Shown: one piece after another, positions 52,598 to 64,000 of the stretch | Layout: every line of letters begins with the position of its first letter | Numbering within the stretch: position 1 is the first letter of the stretch | Source of the DNA: Wuchereria bancrofti | Lineage: Eukaryota > Nematoda > Chromadorea > Rhabditida > Onchocercidae | Reading direction: 5' to 3' | Assembly (NCBI GenBank): GCA_005281725.1 | Contig: SSBO01000003.1 | Span: forward strand, 10,661,251 to 10,725,250 | Length of the DNA: 64,000 bases | The notes under the pieces: generated by a model | Databases searched by the model: none | The model's input: the letters and a program-made list of their open reading frames with translations, nothing else | Told to the model about the DNA's origin: nothing | Program-made: the position numbers and the translations under genes

Positions 52598-54508
52598 AAC
52601 TTAAATTTTCTTTTTAGTTCCCTTTTAGCTTCTTGTCTTTTTTTTCCTTTTTTTCATTGCAAAAATGTCATAAAAGAGAAAAAAGAAAATGACAAGATGC
52701 TAAGTCAAGGTTTGCAATCGATGAGTGAAATAGAAAAGATGGAAAGAATTTTTAAAAGGCAAAGGAACATTTCCATCAAATTTTATTTAATTCTTGAAGG
52801 TGAAATAATAGCATAGCAAAATGATATAGGGGACAATGGAATAATGAAATTATAGAATGAAAAATGAGGGGGAGGGAGAGAGAGAGAGAGGAGAGAGAAC
52901 GATGAATAAATGGACCAAACTACTTTCTTTTCGAAGAAATTGCAATATTGGTCACTGGAATGATTTTTGCTGAATAAAGATTACGATTATGACGTCATAC
53001 TGGTAAGATTTCAAATTTATTATTATTGTTGTTACTGTATTTATTATTATAATTGTAATTTTTTATTATTTATTAATTAATTAGTTATTGATTATTACTA
53101 TTATTTATTAGCTAATTATTAATTATCATTAATTATTTATTTATTATTATTAATTAGTTAACTATTAATTATTATTATTTAAGACGCGTGAGTAATACAA
53201 ATGGTGGAACTGATGAAATAAGAGGAAAGAGGTAGAGAGAGGGAGGGAGAGAGAGAGAGAGGTAGAGAGACAAATAGAAAAAAGGGAGATATGGGAATTC
53301 ATAAGGCTTTTTTTTGTCAACATTTCGACGAAATTGCAATGCGATATATTTCATTTTTTGGTTTAATCAAGCCAAGATTATATGATGTGATGTCATAGTT
53401 GTTAAACTCAATCAATGTAAAGCATAAATTCCATTAGTACATTATTGTCGTTCATTTGTCGTAATTTTATCGCAAAAATTTTGACAATTTAGCTTAAAAA
53501 GTTATTACTCTCGGATTTAGATATAATGTTTGAAATGTTTGTTATATGGAGTGCCACTCCAAATTTAATAATTAGCTGCGTTATTGGTATGATTGCAGTA
53601 TTAATTTTAAAACTTTAGTGATTCATGGAATTATTTTTTGAAAATTGATTGCTCGAAATTTATCATCGTAGAATAATCTGCTATTTATCATCTTTTCTTT
53701 AAACAATTACCAATCAATTTATTTCTAAAGTTTCATCATCTTTCTTTTTTCTGTTTTCTTTGATAAATTAAACAAAGTGGTATCCATGCAGTTATATGGC
53801 GTATTTTGTCTTTAACTTCAGACGTATTTAATTTTAATTTTTTCACTAAACAAAAAGTAACTAATCATTTGAACGAAGTTTGATATTGTCACAAGTGTAC
53901 TCTTTCCTTAGCTATTTAAACAAGACGAACTTTTTTCTTTCATTTTTATTTTCACCTTCTACACATTATGAAGAGAGTTGCACTTTTAATAAACTGAAAT
54001 AGCAAAAGGAAGTAAATTGGAGAACAGAATGAAAAGAAATGTAATATAAATTGGTGAGCTGGCTAAACTGAGAATATTCAGCCAGAAATAAAAAGAAAAA
54101 TTTTAATCGAGAATAATGACGAATATGATATCAACTAACCTTTTTTGTTAATTCTCAAGAAATAATCTTTCCACCATCAATGTTGGCTTATTTACAGAAT
54201 AAAGAAAAAATAAAATTAAATATTATGCAAGATTTATATTATAAAGAAAAAGAAAACAATTTATCCAAGCAAGAATGATTCGAGAAATATTGAGCATAAT
54301 TCTTACAAAAAAAGAAAAAGATTGGAAACAAAGGTATGAAAGTGAACAGATGCCATAATATGAAGAAATATGAGGTAAATGATGAAAACAACAAATTCTA
54401 ATTTAGAATTCGCGCTCTTCTGCTTTTAATTAATTATATTGCCGAAGTGTTGAAGTGCTGCGGTAGGAATTACAGCAGCTGTGATTGAATCGTTATTGGT
54501 TGAATAAA
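52598..54508. other. Simple-repeat-rich intergenic DNA
   Basis: Contains (GA)n-type runs at 52868-52898 and 53230-53272 and an ATT/TTA-rich low-complexity block at 53010-53180. No exon or RNA gene is recognised. Confidence 0.55.
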
Positions 54509-57500
54509 TTAACATAAGTCCGAATCTTCGGGTTCAACTATCGGTGCCATATGTGATTCCTGAAATTAAATCGTTGTAAAATTGTTTACTATAATATAAC
54601 TTATTCTTTATCAAGTTTTATATTATTCAAAAGTTTAAAATAGTGCTGAAAATTTTCAGGAAAACGTTCGTCTTCCATATTACATTGTAGTTTTATGTAA
54701 ATTAAATTGACACATTATATTACAAACATAAAATGCTATATATATATATATTAGTCTATTTATTTATTTATTTATTTTTTTATATTTTAATCACATAATG
54801 TCCTGAAAAAATAAAGCAATGACAAAAAAAAATGTATAAAATATTGTAGAGTATTCAATAATTTGTATATCTTTTCGATACATTTAAGAAATAGACGAAA
54901 ATTATTACCAAATGTTTGAGTAAGTATAATATTTGATAACTTTTAATATGTTATATAATGTCTACTTTTTTTGTTTGTTAAAATTTCAATTATATAATTT
55001 TTTGTAGTAAAAAAAAGAGGAAAACAAAAACAAAAAATGCGCAATGATTTGCAAACCTCTTGGATCGATTTCGTAAGTAAGTCAAAATGATTGCCAAATG
55101 CTTGAGTAAGCATAATATTAGATGGTTCAATAGCAATCACATGCGCTAAATGCAAACAAGAGGCGCAATGCATCCGCGATTTCTCTTCACGTCTCGCAAT
55201 CGAACAGAAACACAATTGAGAAACAATATTCCGGAAGAGCTATAGATTAAAGCAATTATCACTACTTTATCACTATATCATTGATATCGCTATATATCAT
55301 TGTTCTCTTATAATAGTGTATTAATTAAATATGAAGAAAAAAATTTTTTAGCATATGATAAATAAATATTGCTCAGTAATAGTAGTAGTATAACGATTTT
55401 GACTTTAATAATTTTTCATCTATTTTTTCTTTTCTTTATTTATTTTTTTTGGAGAAATAACATCTTTCTAACATATCATTGATATCCCTTAAATAGCTGT
55501 TTTAATTATAATATTCATTTGTTAATTACTATTCATTTTTAACTTTTTAATGAATTTGTTACATGAAAAACTGAATGAGTTAATTGTAAAAATGAATTGT
55601 GGTAAGAAAATTGAAATAGGAAACTGTTAGATAAATTATATCATATCTATCAAGTACGTTTGAAACTTTTGAACAGTTGTCCATCGGCTAAGAAATTTAT
55701 TTTTATAAATCATTTGAAAACTGAAAGTGCAACATTTGTTTTTAACGAGGAATAAAGCTAATGTTAATAAAGATGAAATGATAAATATCAATGAGCAAAA
55801 CAGATTATAGTCTAAAACATAAAGGAAAAGCAAATATTTTAGAAATTTTGGATATAAATACTGAAAATTTGCTTTAAAAATTGCAAAACATTCAATTGTA
55901 TATTTATGATTCATCGTTTAGAAATTCAAAAATTTGACGTTCAAAAATTGATTGTATAAATAATTGGTCATCAATCAAATGAAATTATTATTTTTATCCA
56001 AAGATTAATTTTAGACAAATTTTTGAAATTATTAACGTCCATTCAAGATGAATTTGAAAGTTGCGCATTGATTGATTCTCTGATCACTTAGCGTTCCTTT
56101 TAAATTCATTTCTCTTCGTTTAGCCTTGTTACATTGCAATATCGCTTACAGTAGTGGTTGAATAGCAAAAATTAGTGGTAAATTCGTGAAATTGAAAAAG
56201 TATTCTGCCGCAGATTCTTCTTCTCTCTCTCTCTCTCTCTCTCATCTCCACTCTCACCTGTACTCTCTCCTTTTCTGTTTCTTTAATGAAAAGAAAATGT
56301 TATTCAAAAAAGAAAAAAATTTTTTTAGAACTGTTATGGAATAAAAAACATCGTTTTCTTCAATTTAATGATTTTCAATCTTTACTAAACTAAATTCATT
56401 CTGAAATTTGTGAAAGACATAATATGAATGGGAAATTTATTTTGGAAATAGTTCAAGTTTCTTTAAAAATTTGTCAAATTTTATAAGATTTTTCTACATA
56501 AATTTTATTTCAGAGTGAATGGAAAAATTTATCTTCCAGCACAACATAATTTCAAGAGTAAAATGAAAACATATTTATATTTTTCATAAATTCTTTTCCT
56601 AATGGTAGTAAACTTTTTTTTAAAAAAAAATTTTTATTGGGGGATAAAAAATCTTCCAATAACAGAAGTATACTGATTTTTTTTTCTTTTTTTTTTAAAG
56701 AACAAAAACAAAAAAAAAATATTACGAATGTTTTTGCAGATTTCATTTGAAATCTGCAAAAGAAAAAGTGGAAAAAAAAAATATTTTTTACTTTCTTCTC
56801 TAATTTTATGATTTCCAGTCTTTATGTTAACTTTGGCGTACGTCAACATGTAATTTGGGTGGGAAATTTATTCCGTTCGGAAATAATTTAATTCTCATTG
56901 AAAAAACTCTTAAAATTTTCAATCTCTGTTTGCAATTTTGATTATAAATATGTATTATTCGACGCGAAAAAATTAATAATTAAAAAATTCTCAACAAACC
57001 AAAAAAAGTTCGCATTATGCTTACATACTTATTAAAATTTTTCATACCAATAAAATTTTTACGAGTAAAGAACTGAAAAAAGCGACGGAAAACATTATGT
57101 TTATATGTCTGTGTACTTTTTATTAATCCAAGTAATTTAAATTCAAATGACTAACAAAGCACAGATTGAATTTGCAATATTGAATTAGAATATTAAATAT
57201 TGCTGATAAAATCTGCATTTCACATTGCTCAACCATATTACTTTCTACCATATATCCTAAGTAAAATTACCGATAATTTATAATTTATATAAAAAAAAGG
57301 GGAAATTAAATTTTTTCTCCTCTTACAATTCAATTATTTAATTAAAGGAATTTTAAGAATTTGAATGTATCAGTTTTTACTTTAAATTTACAATCAGTAA
57401 TTATGATATGTAAAAGATTTCTATGGACGGCAAAAAAATTAACATGAAAATTTAAGTAAATTGAAGTTGTTAAGAAACGACAAAAAAAGAATCAAACACA

Positions 57501-59555
57501 AAAAATTCTCTTTTCTTTTTTCGCAATTACAATTATATGTTTCATTTCATAAATTAAAAATTATTAGAATTGCTGTTGTCATCAATTGCGTTGATGACAA
57601 TTTTATTTAAAACAAATTGGTAGCAATAAACATATTTTTTGATGAAAATGTCGAAACATTATTTTATTACAACTAATATCATAAGAAATGAATCTCCTAT
57701 TAATGACAGATAAAAACTAAACTGCATAGTGATGAAATGTGTATAATGAATATTTTCCGGATTTCCCTTCAAGAAATTCGGTTACTTGTTTTCATCCAGC
57801 ATACAACATTTAGAGATTATTCTGTTCATATGATTTATTTCGTATGGCTTAAGTGACTTATGTCATCTTTAGATTATGATAAAATTAAATAATGCTTCGA
57901 TTAAATTCGAGTCAATAGCAATTTTTCGCTTCTATTACAAATATGCAGGTACAACAACTCCCAAATATCAGCAAAATCCTTTGAAATTTTCTTCTTTGAA
58001 ATATTAAGTATTATAGTAACCAATGTAATCGTCATCATATCTTCAATCAAATAAATCCAGTTAAAGTGTATCAAATAAATCGATTTAAAATAGTTCTATA
58101 TCCCTTCAAAAGATTATCTTGCAGTAAAAACTTTATTACTTACTGTTTACTAAAATTGGTTAGTACAACTATATTATTTACTATTATTATTAATTATCAT
58201 TATTATATATTATTTACTACTGTTCGTTACAATCACCACCATGTAATAATTATAATTATAGAGCAACTAATCGGTGTGGTGTAAACTCTTTTTAACCATT
58301 ATTGGTTATCATTAAAACTATAACATCTTCCTGATTATTAGGAATCACAAAGAGGCATTAATAACATTGTTGATAAAAACAGCATTTGCTATCATGAATT
58401 TTTATGGATAAAAAAGAAGAGGAATTACTGATGTTTAATCAATTAATTAACTAATTATTAATAATAGTAATAATGACAATAATAATAATAAACCGAAAAC
58501 AGTTGGATAAACAAATTACGAAAATGGACTGTTGATTTCTAATAAATAATTTAATAGATTTTTAAAAGATAATATTTAACAGATAATTTAAAAGATTCGC
58601 CATAAGGATAAAAAATTCCAAAACTTTTCAGAAACGACAATGTGAAATTTTGAAAAGTTAGTAGAGAAAATAAAACAACCTGATTGATCGGCTGTCAAAC
58701 TTTTCCCTACCAAGATAAGCTTTGAAATTTGAAAACTCTTCCTTACTCCATGATAGTATTATTCAAAAGCTTATTTCAAATCATTTTAAATCATTCTACT
58801 TGCAAAACATGAATCTATTTTTATTCAGAAAAATGACAGCCTGTATTAAGCTGGACAGAAGCAGCTAAAAGTTGCATTTCAGATACTCGAATATTCACTA
58901 CACATCACTATTCTAGGCTACTTTTAAAATTCTATTTTGTGACCATTCAATATACAATCGATCAAAGCCCTTCTCAGGTCAACAAGCAATCGCAATGATT
59001 TTGATTCGGTTTTGGTACTTAGTTAACGGAAGAAGTTTAAAAGCACTTCTTCCTGTCCACAAATATAAATGACTAATTTTGAACATGAAAATCTATTATC
59101 TTACCTTTCCTATGATATTTCCACTCTCTCATTTCAAGTTGTCTGATCAGTGAAAGAGATCAATTTTTATCCCTTTCACTTTAAATAAATATATTGTTTA
59201 TCAGATAAAGTATTTGGTCGAGTAAATAAATCAAAGTGATGATTGACTGGCAAATAAACACTGGAAATTTCATCCATACTCTTAAAGACTTTACTGCCAG
59301 TTAATAAAATTGATTTGATAATTTTTTTTTAACTTTATTCAAACATTAATCCACATGAAATAACTTGCTAACAATTTCATTATCAAATTTTGTTTAACAT
59401 AACAATAAAGTGTATATAACAAATAAGATAAAATAAAGAAATGAATAGTTTGAACGTACCTTCGGACTCGCGCATATAATAATAATAAACATCCATGTGA
59501 TAAGAATACATAAACCGAAAATGAAAATTTTATTCGTTTCCTTGTCAGTGTCCAT
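54509..59555 (-). CDS. Unrecognised small protein with N-terminal signal sequence
   Basis: Three exons in transcript order: 59460-59555, 55057-55239, 54509-54559, each a multiple of three, giving 109 residues. Exon 1 (MDTDKETNKIFIFG...) has a short charged N-terminus, an ~18-residue hydrophobic core and ICASPK at the end, i.e. a plausible signal peptide with cleavage after Ser or a signal anchor; it closes at a good donor AAG|GTACGT. Exon 2 has a CTATAG acceptor and Cys/His content (CFCS, MHCASCLHLAH) followed by FGNHFDLLTKSIQE. Exon 3 starts after AATTTCAG and ends with an acidic tail (EPEDSDLC) and TAA. Exons 2 and 3 look firmly coding. Linking exon 1 across a 4.2-kb intron rests only on strand and phase; other exons may lie between. 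No family recognised. Confidence 0.45.
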
Positions 59556-59569
59556 TATTTATTAAAATT

Positions 59570-59800
59570 ATTATTATTACTGCTATTTATTATTGTTTTA
59601 TTATTATTAGCAGTATACTGCTATTACAACAATAATAGTAAGAATAATATTTATTAATATAGTAATAACAATGAGAATAATAAGACAATAATAAGCGTAA
59701 TAACACTAATGCTATTAATAATAGTAATCATAATAATAATAATAGTATTAATAGTGACAAAAATAATAGTAATAATAAGATGATAATAATAAGTAGAATA
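59570..59800. repeat. (TAA/ATT)n low-complexity block
   Basis: A trinucleotide-rich stretch of TTATTA, AATAAT and AATAGT repeats lies immediately upstream of the signal-sequence exon. It creates a long leucine/isoleucine-rich ORF on the minus strand that I regard as spurious. Confidence 0.7.
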
Positions 59801-60039
59801 ATGCAAATGTCATAGTTAATTACAGGAATTGCTTTGAAGGATGGCAATGATAAAGTGTAGAAGTAATCAGTGAAATGGTCACTTTGCGCCACTTCCTTCA
59901 GCCATGGCAATAAGTTGTGATAGCGCACTCAGAACACTTCAAAAGTAACTCCGTCACTGATGCTGCAGCTCGGATTCCTGTTGCTACACTACTGCTGATG
60001 AGCCGATCACGGCTACTTTAAGTACTGGTATGTCTGTAC

Positions 60040-60106
60040 ATGTCTTTGTGTGTGTGTGTGTATGTGTCTGTGTGTGTATGTATGTATGTATGTGCGTGTG
60101 TTGGTG
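60040..60106. repeat. (TG)n / (TATG)n microsatellite
   Basis: A GTGTGTGT run followed by TATGTATG units; simple sequence. The cysteine- and valine-rich ORF over it is an artefact of the repeat. Confidence 0.8.
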
Positions 60107-60612
60107 AAGCTATCTGTTGATGATTTAAGCTTATATGAGCAGTTCCGTCTATCCTTGTTTTGCGAATGTTTTTTCCTTTCTTCTTTCCTGGGGTTTGTTG
60201 TTTACTTATTTAATTTTTGGGTAAGCAAAAAAAAGCAGCAGGGTGGAAAGAAGATGAGTAGCAGTAGTAGTAGTAGATTTCCCATATCTGAAGAAAGTTA
60301 GAGGAGAGAGTTGAATTGTAACGAAGGAAACTGAATTAAAAAGAGAAAGAGATGAAAGACTGAGTAAGAGGAAAGAGCATTCAAAGATAATTCTTGTTCT
60401 AACAGATCTATTAGTTTATTTTCAGACAGCTCTTTTATTCCAATTTTAATTGCAAAAATTGAAGCTTATTATCTGATTCACACTGCAATTAACTTCTTTT
60501 TTTCATCTTTATATCTTCCATTTTTTTATTTAAAAAAAGGATAAAATATCCCAATGATGATGGTGAAAGTAACATGAAATGAATATATGGAGAGAAAGGC
60601 AAATAATTATAC

Positions 60613-60712
60613 CTTTTTCCTCATCCTCAAATATGAGTTCAACAAGCAGTAAGTTATCTATTTGTTTAAATTTAGCACAACGATGCATATTTCTGCTTTG
60701 ATGCATTGCCAT
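60613..60712 (-). CDS. Possible isolated coding exon
   Basis: An ATG opens 33 codons (starting MAMHQSRNMHRCAKF, ending in an acidic ELIFEDEEK) and runs into a usable donor AAAAAG|GTATAA in phase 1. Composition looks coding against the AT-rich surroundings. I found no matching downstream exon in phase 1, so this could be a chance ORF or part of the unresolved gene at 59.9-61.7 kb. Confidence 0.25.
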
Positions 60713-60975
60713 AAATGGAAAGAAGAGATTGGCTTTTCAATTCTTAGCTTATGATATCGAGAATGATTGACAGACAGATGTGAGCAAAACATATGAAAGT
60801 GAGGGATTTCAGAGTTATTTACACTGCGTTCAATACGTCATTCTCGAAAAGGAGTGATAATGACGTTAAGCGAAGAACTTTCAGAAATATATATAGCTGC
60901 AAACTTTTCTGCTACCATTTCTGGAATTTCTGAGAGTTACCCAAGCGTAAATGACGCGCAGATCAGTTCAAAGTT

Positions 60976-61633
60976 TTAGAATTCCAAACATGTAAGGTGT
61001 AAGAACGTTAGATAGATAGGTGAGCTTTCGATTGTTGAAACTTCTGACGAGACCATTTGGCGACATTGATTTCTGTAATCTCTTCTAGCAGTATCACATT
61101 TACATGAACAAAATTGCTAGATACATTAAAAGAACGAATGAAGTTCCCAAATAAATTTCATAAAAAAAAGTTCAGACTTACAACTGATCAGCATACACTA
61201 ATGTGTTGATTTCGATAGTTGTAATTTTATACGGCTTGGAAATTTTGTCATTTACCAAAATTTTCTGAACATTGAACGTTATTTCGTTTTTTAAATAAAA
61301 TTTCCGAATTTTTTATACAAATATCATTTATGATTTCAGCGAGTTCCAAACGTACTGCTGCAATAACAAGAATCCACGATGAGCATTCAAAGCAAAAAAA
61401 GAGCGCAACAGTGCATTTGTTAACTGTCAGTACAGAAATAAGAAAATGAGAATGTCTAAGAAAAAAAAAAATAAGAAACAGTGAAACTTACAATCTGTTT
61501 ACCGGTACTGCTCATCTTAAATTCGTATTATATTAATAAAGATTCAACAACCTTACTACATCAATTGAAATGCTTACTCTACAAACAGGGTAAGCCGTTC
61601 GAATTTCTGTCTGTTCTTGACCCCACGACAAAC
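60976..61633 (-). CDS. Possible multi-exon gene, product unknown
   Basis: A chain of four minus-strand exons joins in phase: 61578-61633, 61492-61515, 61356-61423, 60976-61072, ending at TAA 60976-60978. The donors are GTAAGC, GTAAGT and GTACGT, and the second exon is only 24 bases, opening with ATG (MSSTGKQI). The third reads LTNALLRSFFALNAHRGFLL. The acceptor before the last exon (AGATTACAG) is good, but that exon is open in other frames too, so its reading is uncertain. No family recognised. The region is denser in G+C than its neighbours, which supports real exons, but the model is a hand-made chain and may be wrong in part. Confidence 0.28.
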
Positions 61634-62833
61634 CTTATGAAATAATAAAAAAGAGAAATTCACGACAACTTATAATTAATATTATAATTGATATGTCATA
61701 AAATGTCAACAAATAAGTGAGCATTACATGTAAGACATTAAGATAAATTAATAATCATCAACTTTCCTCGAGTTGCTTTGTTATTATTTGCTATTTGACA
61801 ATTTTGCCGCATCAACTATTCGCATGATAGTTTTTTTCTAAATTTCTATTCCTGAAAAACAGGACATTTCCAATTGCTAAATTCACATGGAATTGCTACT
61901 CAGGTGAAATAATTTAACTGTTGATAATACATCGGTAACCGTTGACAACTGATAATAACCATATATAATAAAGAAAATCCTATTCTCGCTTATCGATTAA
62001 ATCTTCTTGAAATGCTAATTAGCAAATTACGAGTTCAACAGACCCTCTTCTCAATTCTGGCATGAGCAAAAAGAAATTCTTCCTTTCTCTAATCTTTATA
62101 AGCCGGCACAGTATTCAACATTTGAAAAATGCTGTAACGATTGTCTTTTTAAACAATTTTTGAAAATCGATGCTTTATTCCAGAAATATTCAAATTTTTA
62201 GTGCTGCAAAAAATTAATTTAATTACATATGAAAATAATAACCCAGCTAAATTCCTGCTCATAAAAATATCAGGAACAAAGTAGAAAAAACAAAAACCTG
62301 TGCTAATAGAAGGTACTTCGAAAATTTTAGTACTCAATAATACATTAATAAATAAATAAACAAATAAACACTACAACTACTACTACTCTACTACTACTAC
62401 TGCTACTAATAATAATAATATAATAATAATAATACAATAATAAAGGAAGAGGAAAGGGAAAAGGTAAAAGTTGGAAAACGTTTTTGCAATTGCAAAAAAT
62501 GATCTCAGGTTGAAAGATCTAGAAGTTCGAAATATAGATCAAAAGAACTCCTATCAACTGTCATCATTTGTGTGAAATTAAACCTTAAAAGGGCAACTGG
62601 AATGATTAAGATCGTTTGGGTATTAATTGTAAAAGTATAATTATGATAGCTAACTGATCAATGATAATTTGCCTACTGAAGTGGTATCGAAACTAGACTA
62701 TTGCAAACATACCATTAATCTATAAGAAACAATTATGGGAAATAGTCGTGATTAACAAAGAGCACAAGACTACGAGAATATTGCTAAACATAAAACATAA
62801 GTTTGAATAATTCTGCTATAATACAGCTTAATG

Positions 62834-62874
<41 letters not shown>

Positions 62875-64000
62875 CTAAATATACTAAATGTAATATAAAC
62901 TAATATAAAAACATTTGTAGATAGTAAATCAACGAAATCTATTTAAGAAAGACAGTTCATTCCCTCTCCCTTTCTCTCTGCAAGTGAACGAATAGATATA
63001 AAACAAGTAGAATTAACAAAAGATTTAAGAAATTTATGTATAGTTAAAGAAAGAGGGAAAGAAAGAATGGAAGGAAGTAAAACTGTATCATTTTTGGTGA
63101 TAGGAATAGGTATGAATAGCATGAACGGAAGTTTATTTCACATTTAATAAAGAATACCTAATATTTAAAAGAATATTCAAATTATCAAAGATACATTTAA
63201 AAGCATGTTACAAAACTATCTCATTGAGTCACAAAAGTCGAATGTTACGACAAGTGTCAAAACAGTTCATTAAATAGAATACATAATTAGCCATGATATC
63301 AAAAATCATGATAAATGATAATGACAAGAGAATTTCATTAATACTATGATGTTACGACCACAGAAATTCCGGGAGGGACCGATTAGTTTAGTGTTTGCGA
63401 TGTACGTAATAAGCAATGAAAGTATTTTCCCTTATTTCCCTCGAAATTTTGAATTTAGACCAGTTGGTCAATTCAGTTTAATGATCTTATCATTTGGATG
63501 CCATTTGAATTAACTATAGAAAATTCCTGAATAGCGCAATAAAAACCTGGTAATATCAGAATTTTACAAAAACTCTGTATAATACGTTAGAAACTACTGA
63601 AAAAAGTAACATTTAGGAGAAGTACTACTAAAGCCTAAAGAAATCTATGCGTTACTACAAAACATTAAATAATTCGAATAAGCTAAAACGAACAACAGGA
63701 AAACAAATAAAGCAGAAACTCAAATAAATGATACTGCAGAGCACTACTATCTATGCGCTACTATAAAAAACACATAGTGCTTTGATTACCATCATATTTC
63801 ACTCGGTGAAATAGTTTCATTTCTAATTACATCAAAAAGGACATATGTATAGGAGCTTTTACGATTTTATGTTATCATGAACATTATGGATCCTTTCGAG
63901 AAGATGATAATTACCATAAACATTGTTAGAACCGGTTATAAATGGGATATAAAATGAGCGATAAACTGGATGAGAATAAGACGACAGCAGAAATTTTTTC
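61634..64000. other. Unassigned right end of window
   Basis: Contains ACT/TAA microsatellites near 62370-62440, a (TA)n run near 62841-62865 and a CT-rich patch near 62963. No recognisable coding exon. A short GC-richer patch at 63350-63420 has no gene model. Confidence 0.45.

Noticed and set aside
58860..59040. About 30 open minus-strand codons (includes SLRLLVDLRRALIDCIL) between exons of the small secreted-protein gene
   Set aside because: No acceptor puts it in the required phase and no donor follows before the stop; left out of the model.
63349..63420. TGTTACGACC-type start resembling a retrotransposon LTR
   Set aside because: I saw no second copy, no tract or primer-binding site and no polymerase ORF, so there is not enough to call a mobile element.

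Overview
The window is AT-rich eukaryotic DNA with short exons, phased introns, homopolymer runs and microsatellites. The recognisable genes have nematode-like structure: compact exons, GTAAG/GTTAG-type donors, TTTCAG-type acceptors, and acceptor-like sites just before two start codons that could receive a spliced leader. The very low GC and loose spacing fit a parasitic clade III (spirurid/filarial-type) nematode. That placement is inference; only 'nematode' is well supported by the genes.

Layout: (1) 0.5-15.3 kb, minus strand: a large surface-protein gene built from two tandem copies of a ~455-residue module resembling the IgGFc-binding N-terminal domain, followed by a glycosylation-rich tail and a hydrophobic C-terminus. 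A short exon with a membrane segment at 15.1-15.3 kb is its probable 5' end. (2) 15.3-26.9 kb: non-coding spacer with a 761-bp (CCAA)n array and an assembly gap whose two edges are the same 156 bp. (3) 26.9-34.2 kb, plus strand: a seven-exon T-box transcription factor, closest to TBX20/MAB-9. (4) 37.9-43.4 kb, minus strand: a 15-exon zyg-11 homologue, a CUL2 ubiquitin-ligase substrate receptor. (5) 46.3-51.7 (or 52.1) kb, plus strand: the catalytic subunit of glutamate-cysteine ligase (gcs-1), divergent from zyg-11 across ~2.8 kb. (6) 52.4-52.6 kb: a 25-bp minisatellite. (7) 54.5-59.6 kb, minus strand: an unrecognised small gene with a signal-peptide-like start. (8) 59.7-61.7 kb: a denser stretch with several possible minus-strand exons that I could not resolve into one gene. 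(9) 61.7-64 kb: nothing recognised.

I built exon models by hand from acceptor/donor sites, reading-phase agreement and protein family resemblance; every exon length given agrees with its phases. The genes look functionally unrelated to one another (surface protein, developmental regulator, cell-cycle ubiquitin ligase adaptor, glutathione synthesis). The most unusual object is the two-module surface-protein gene, in which two seven-exon modules keep identical intron phases and, for two exons, identical lengths.
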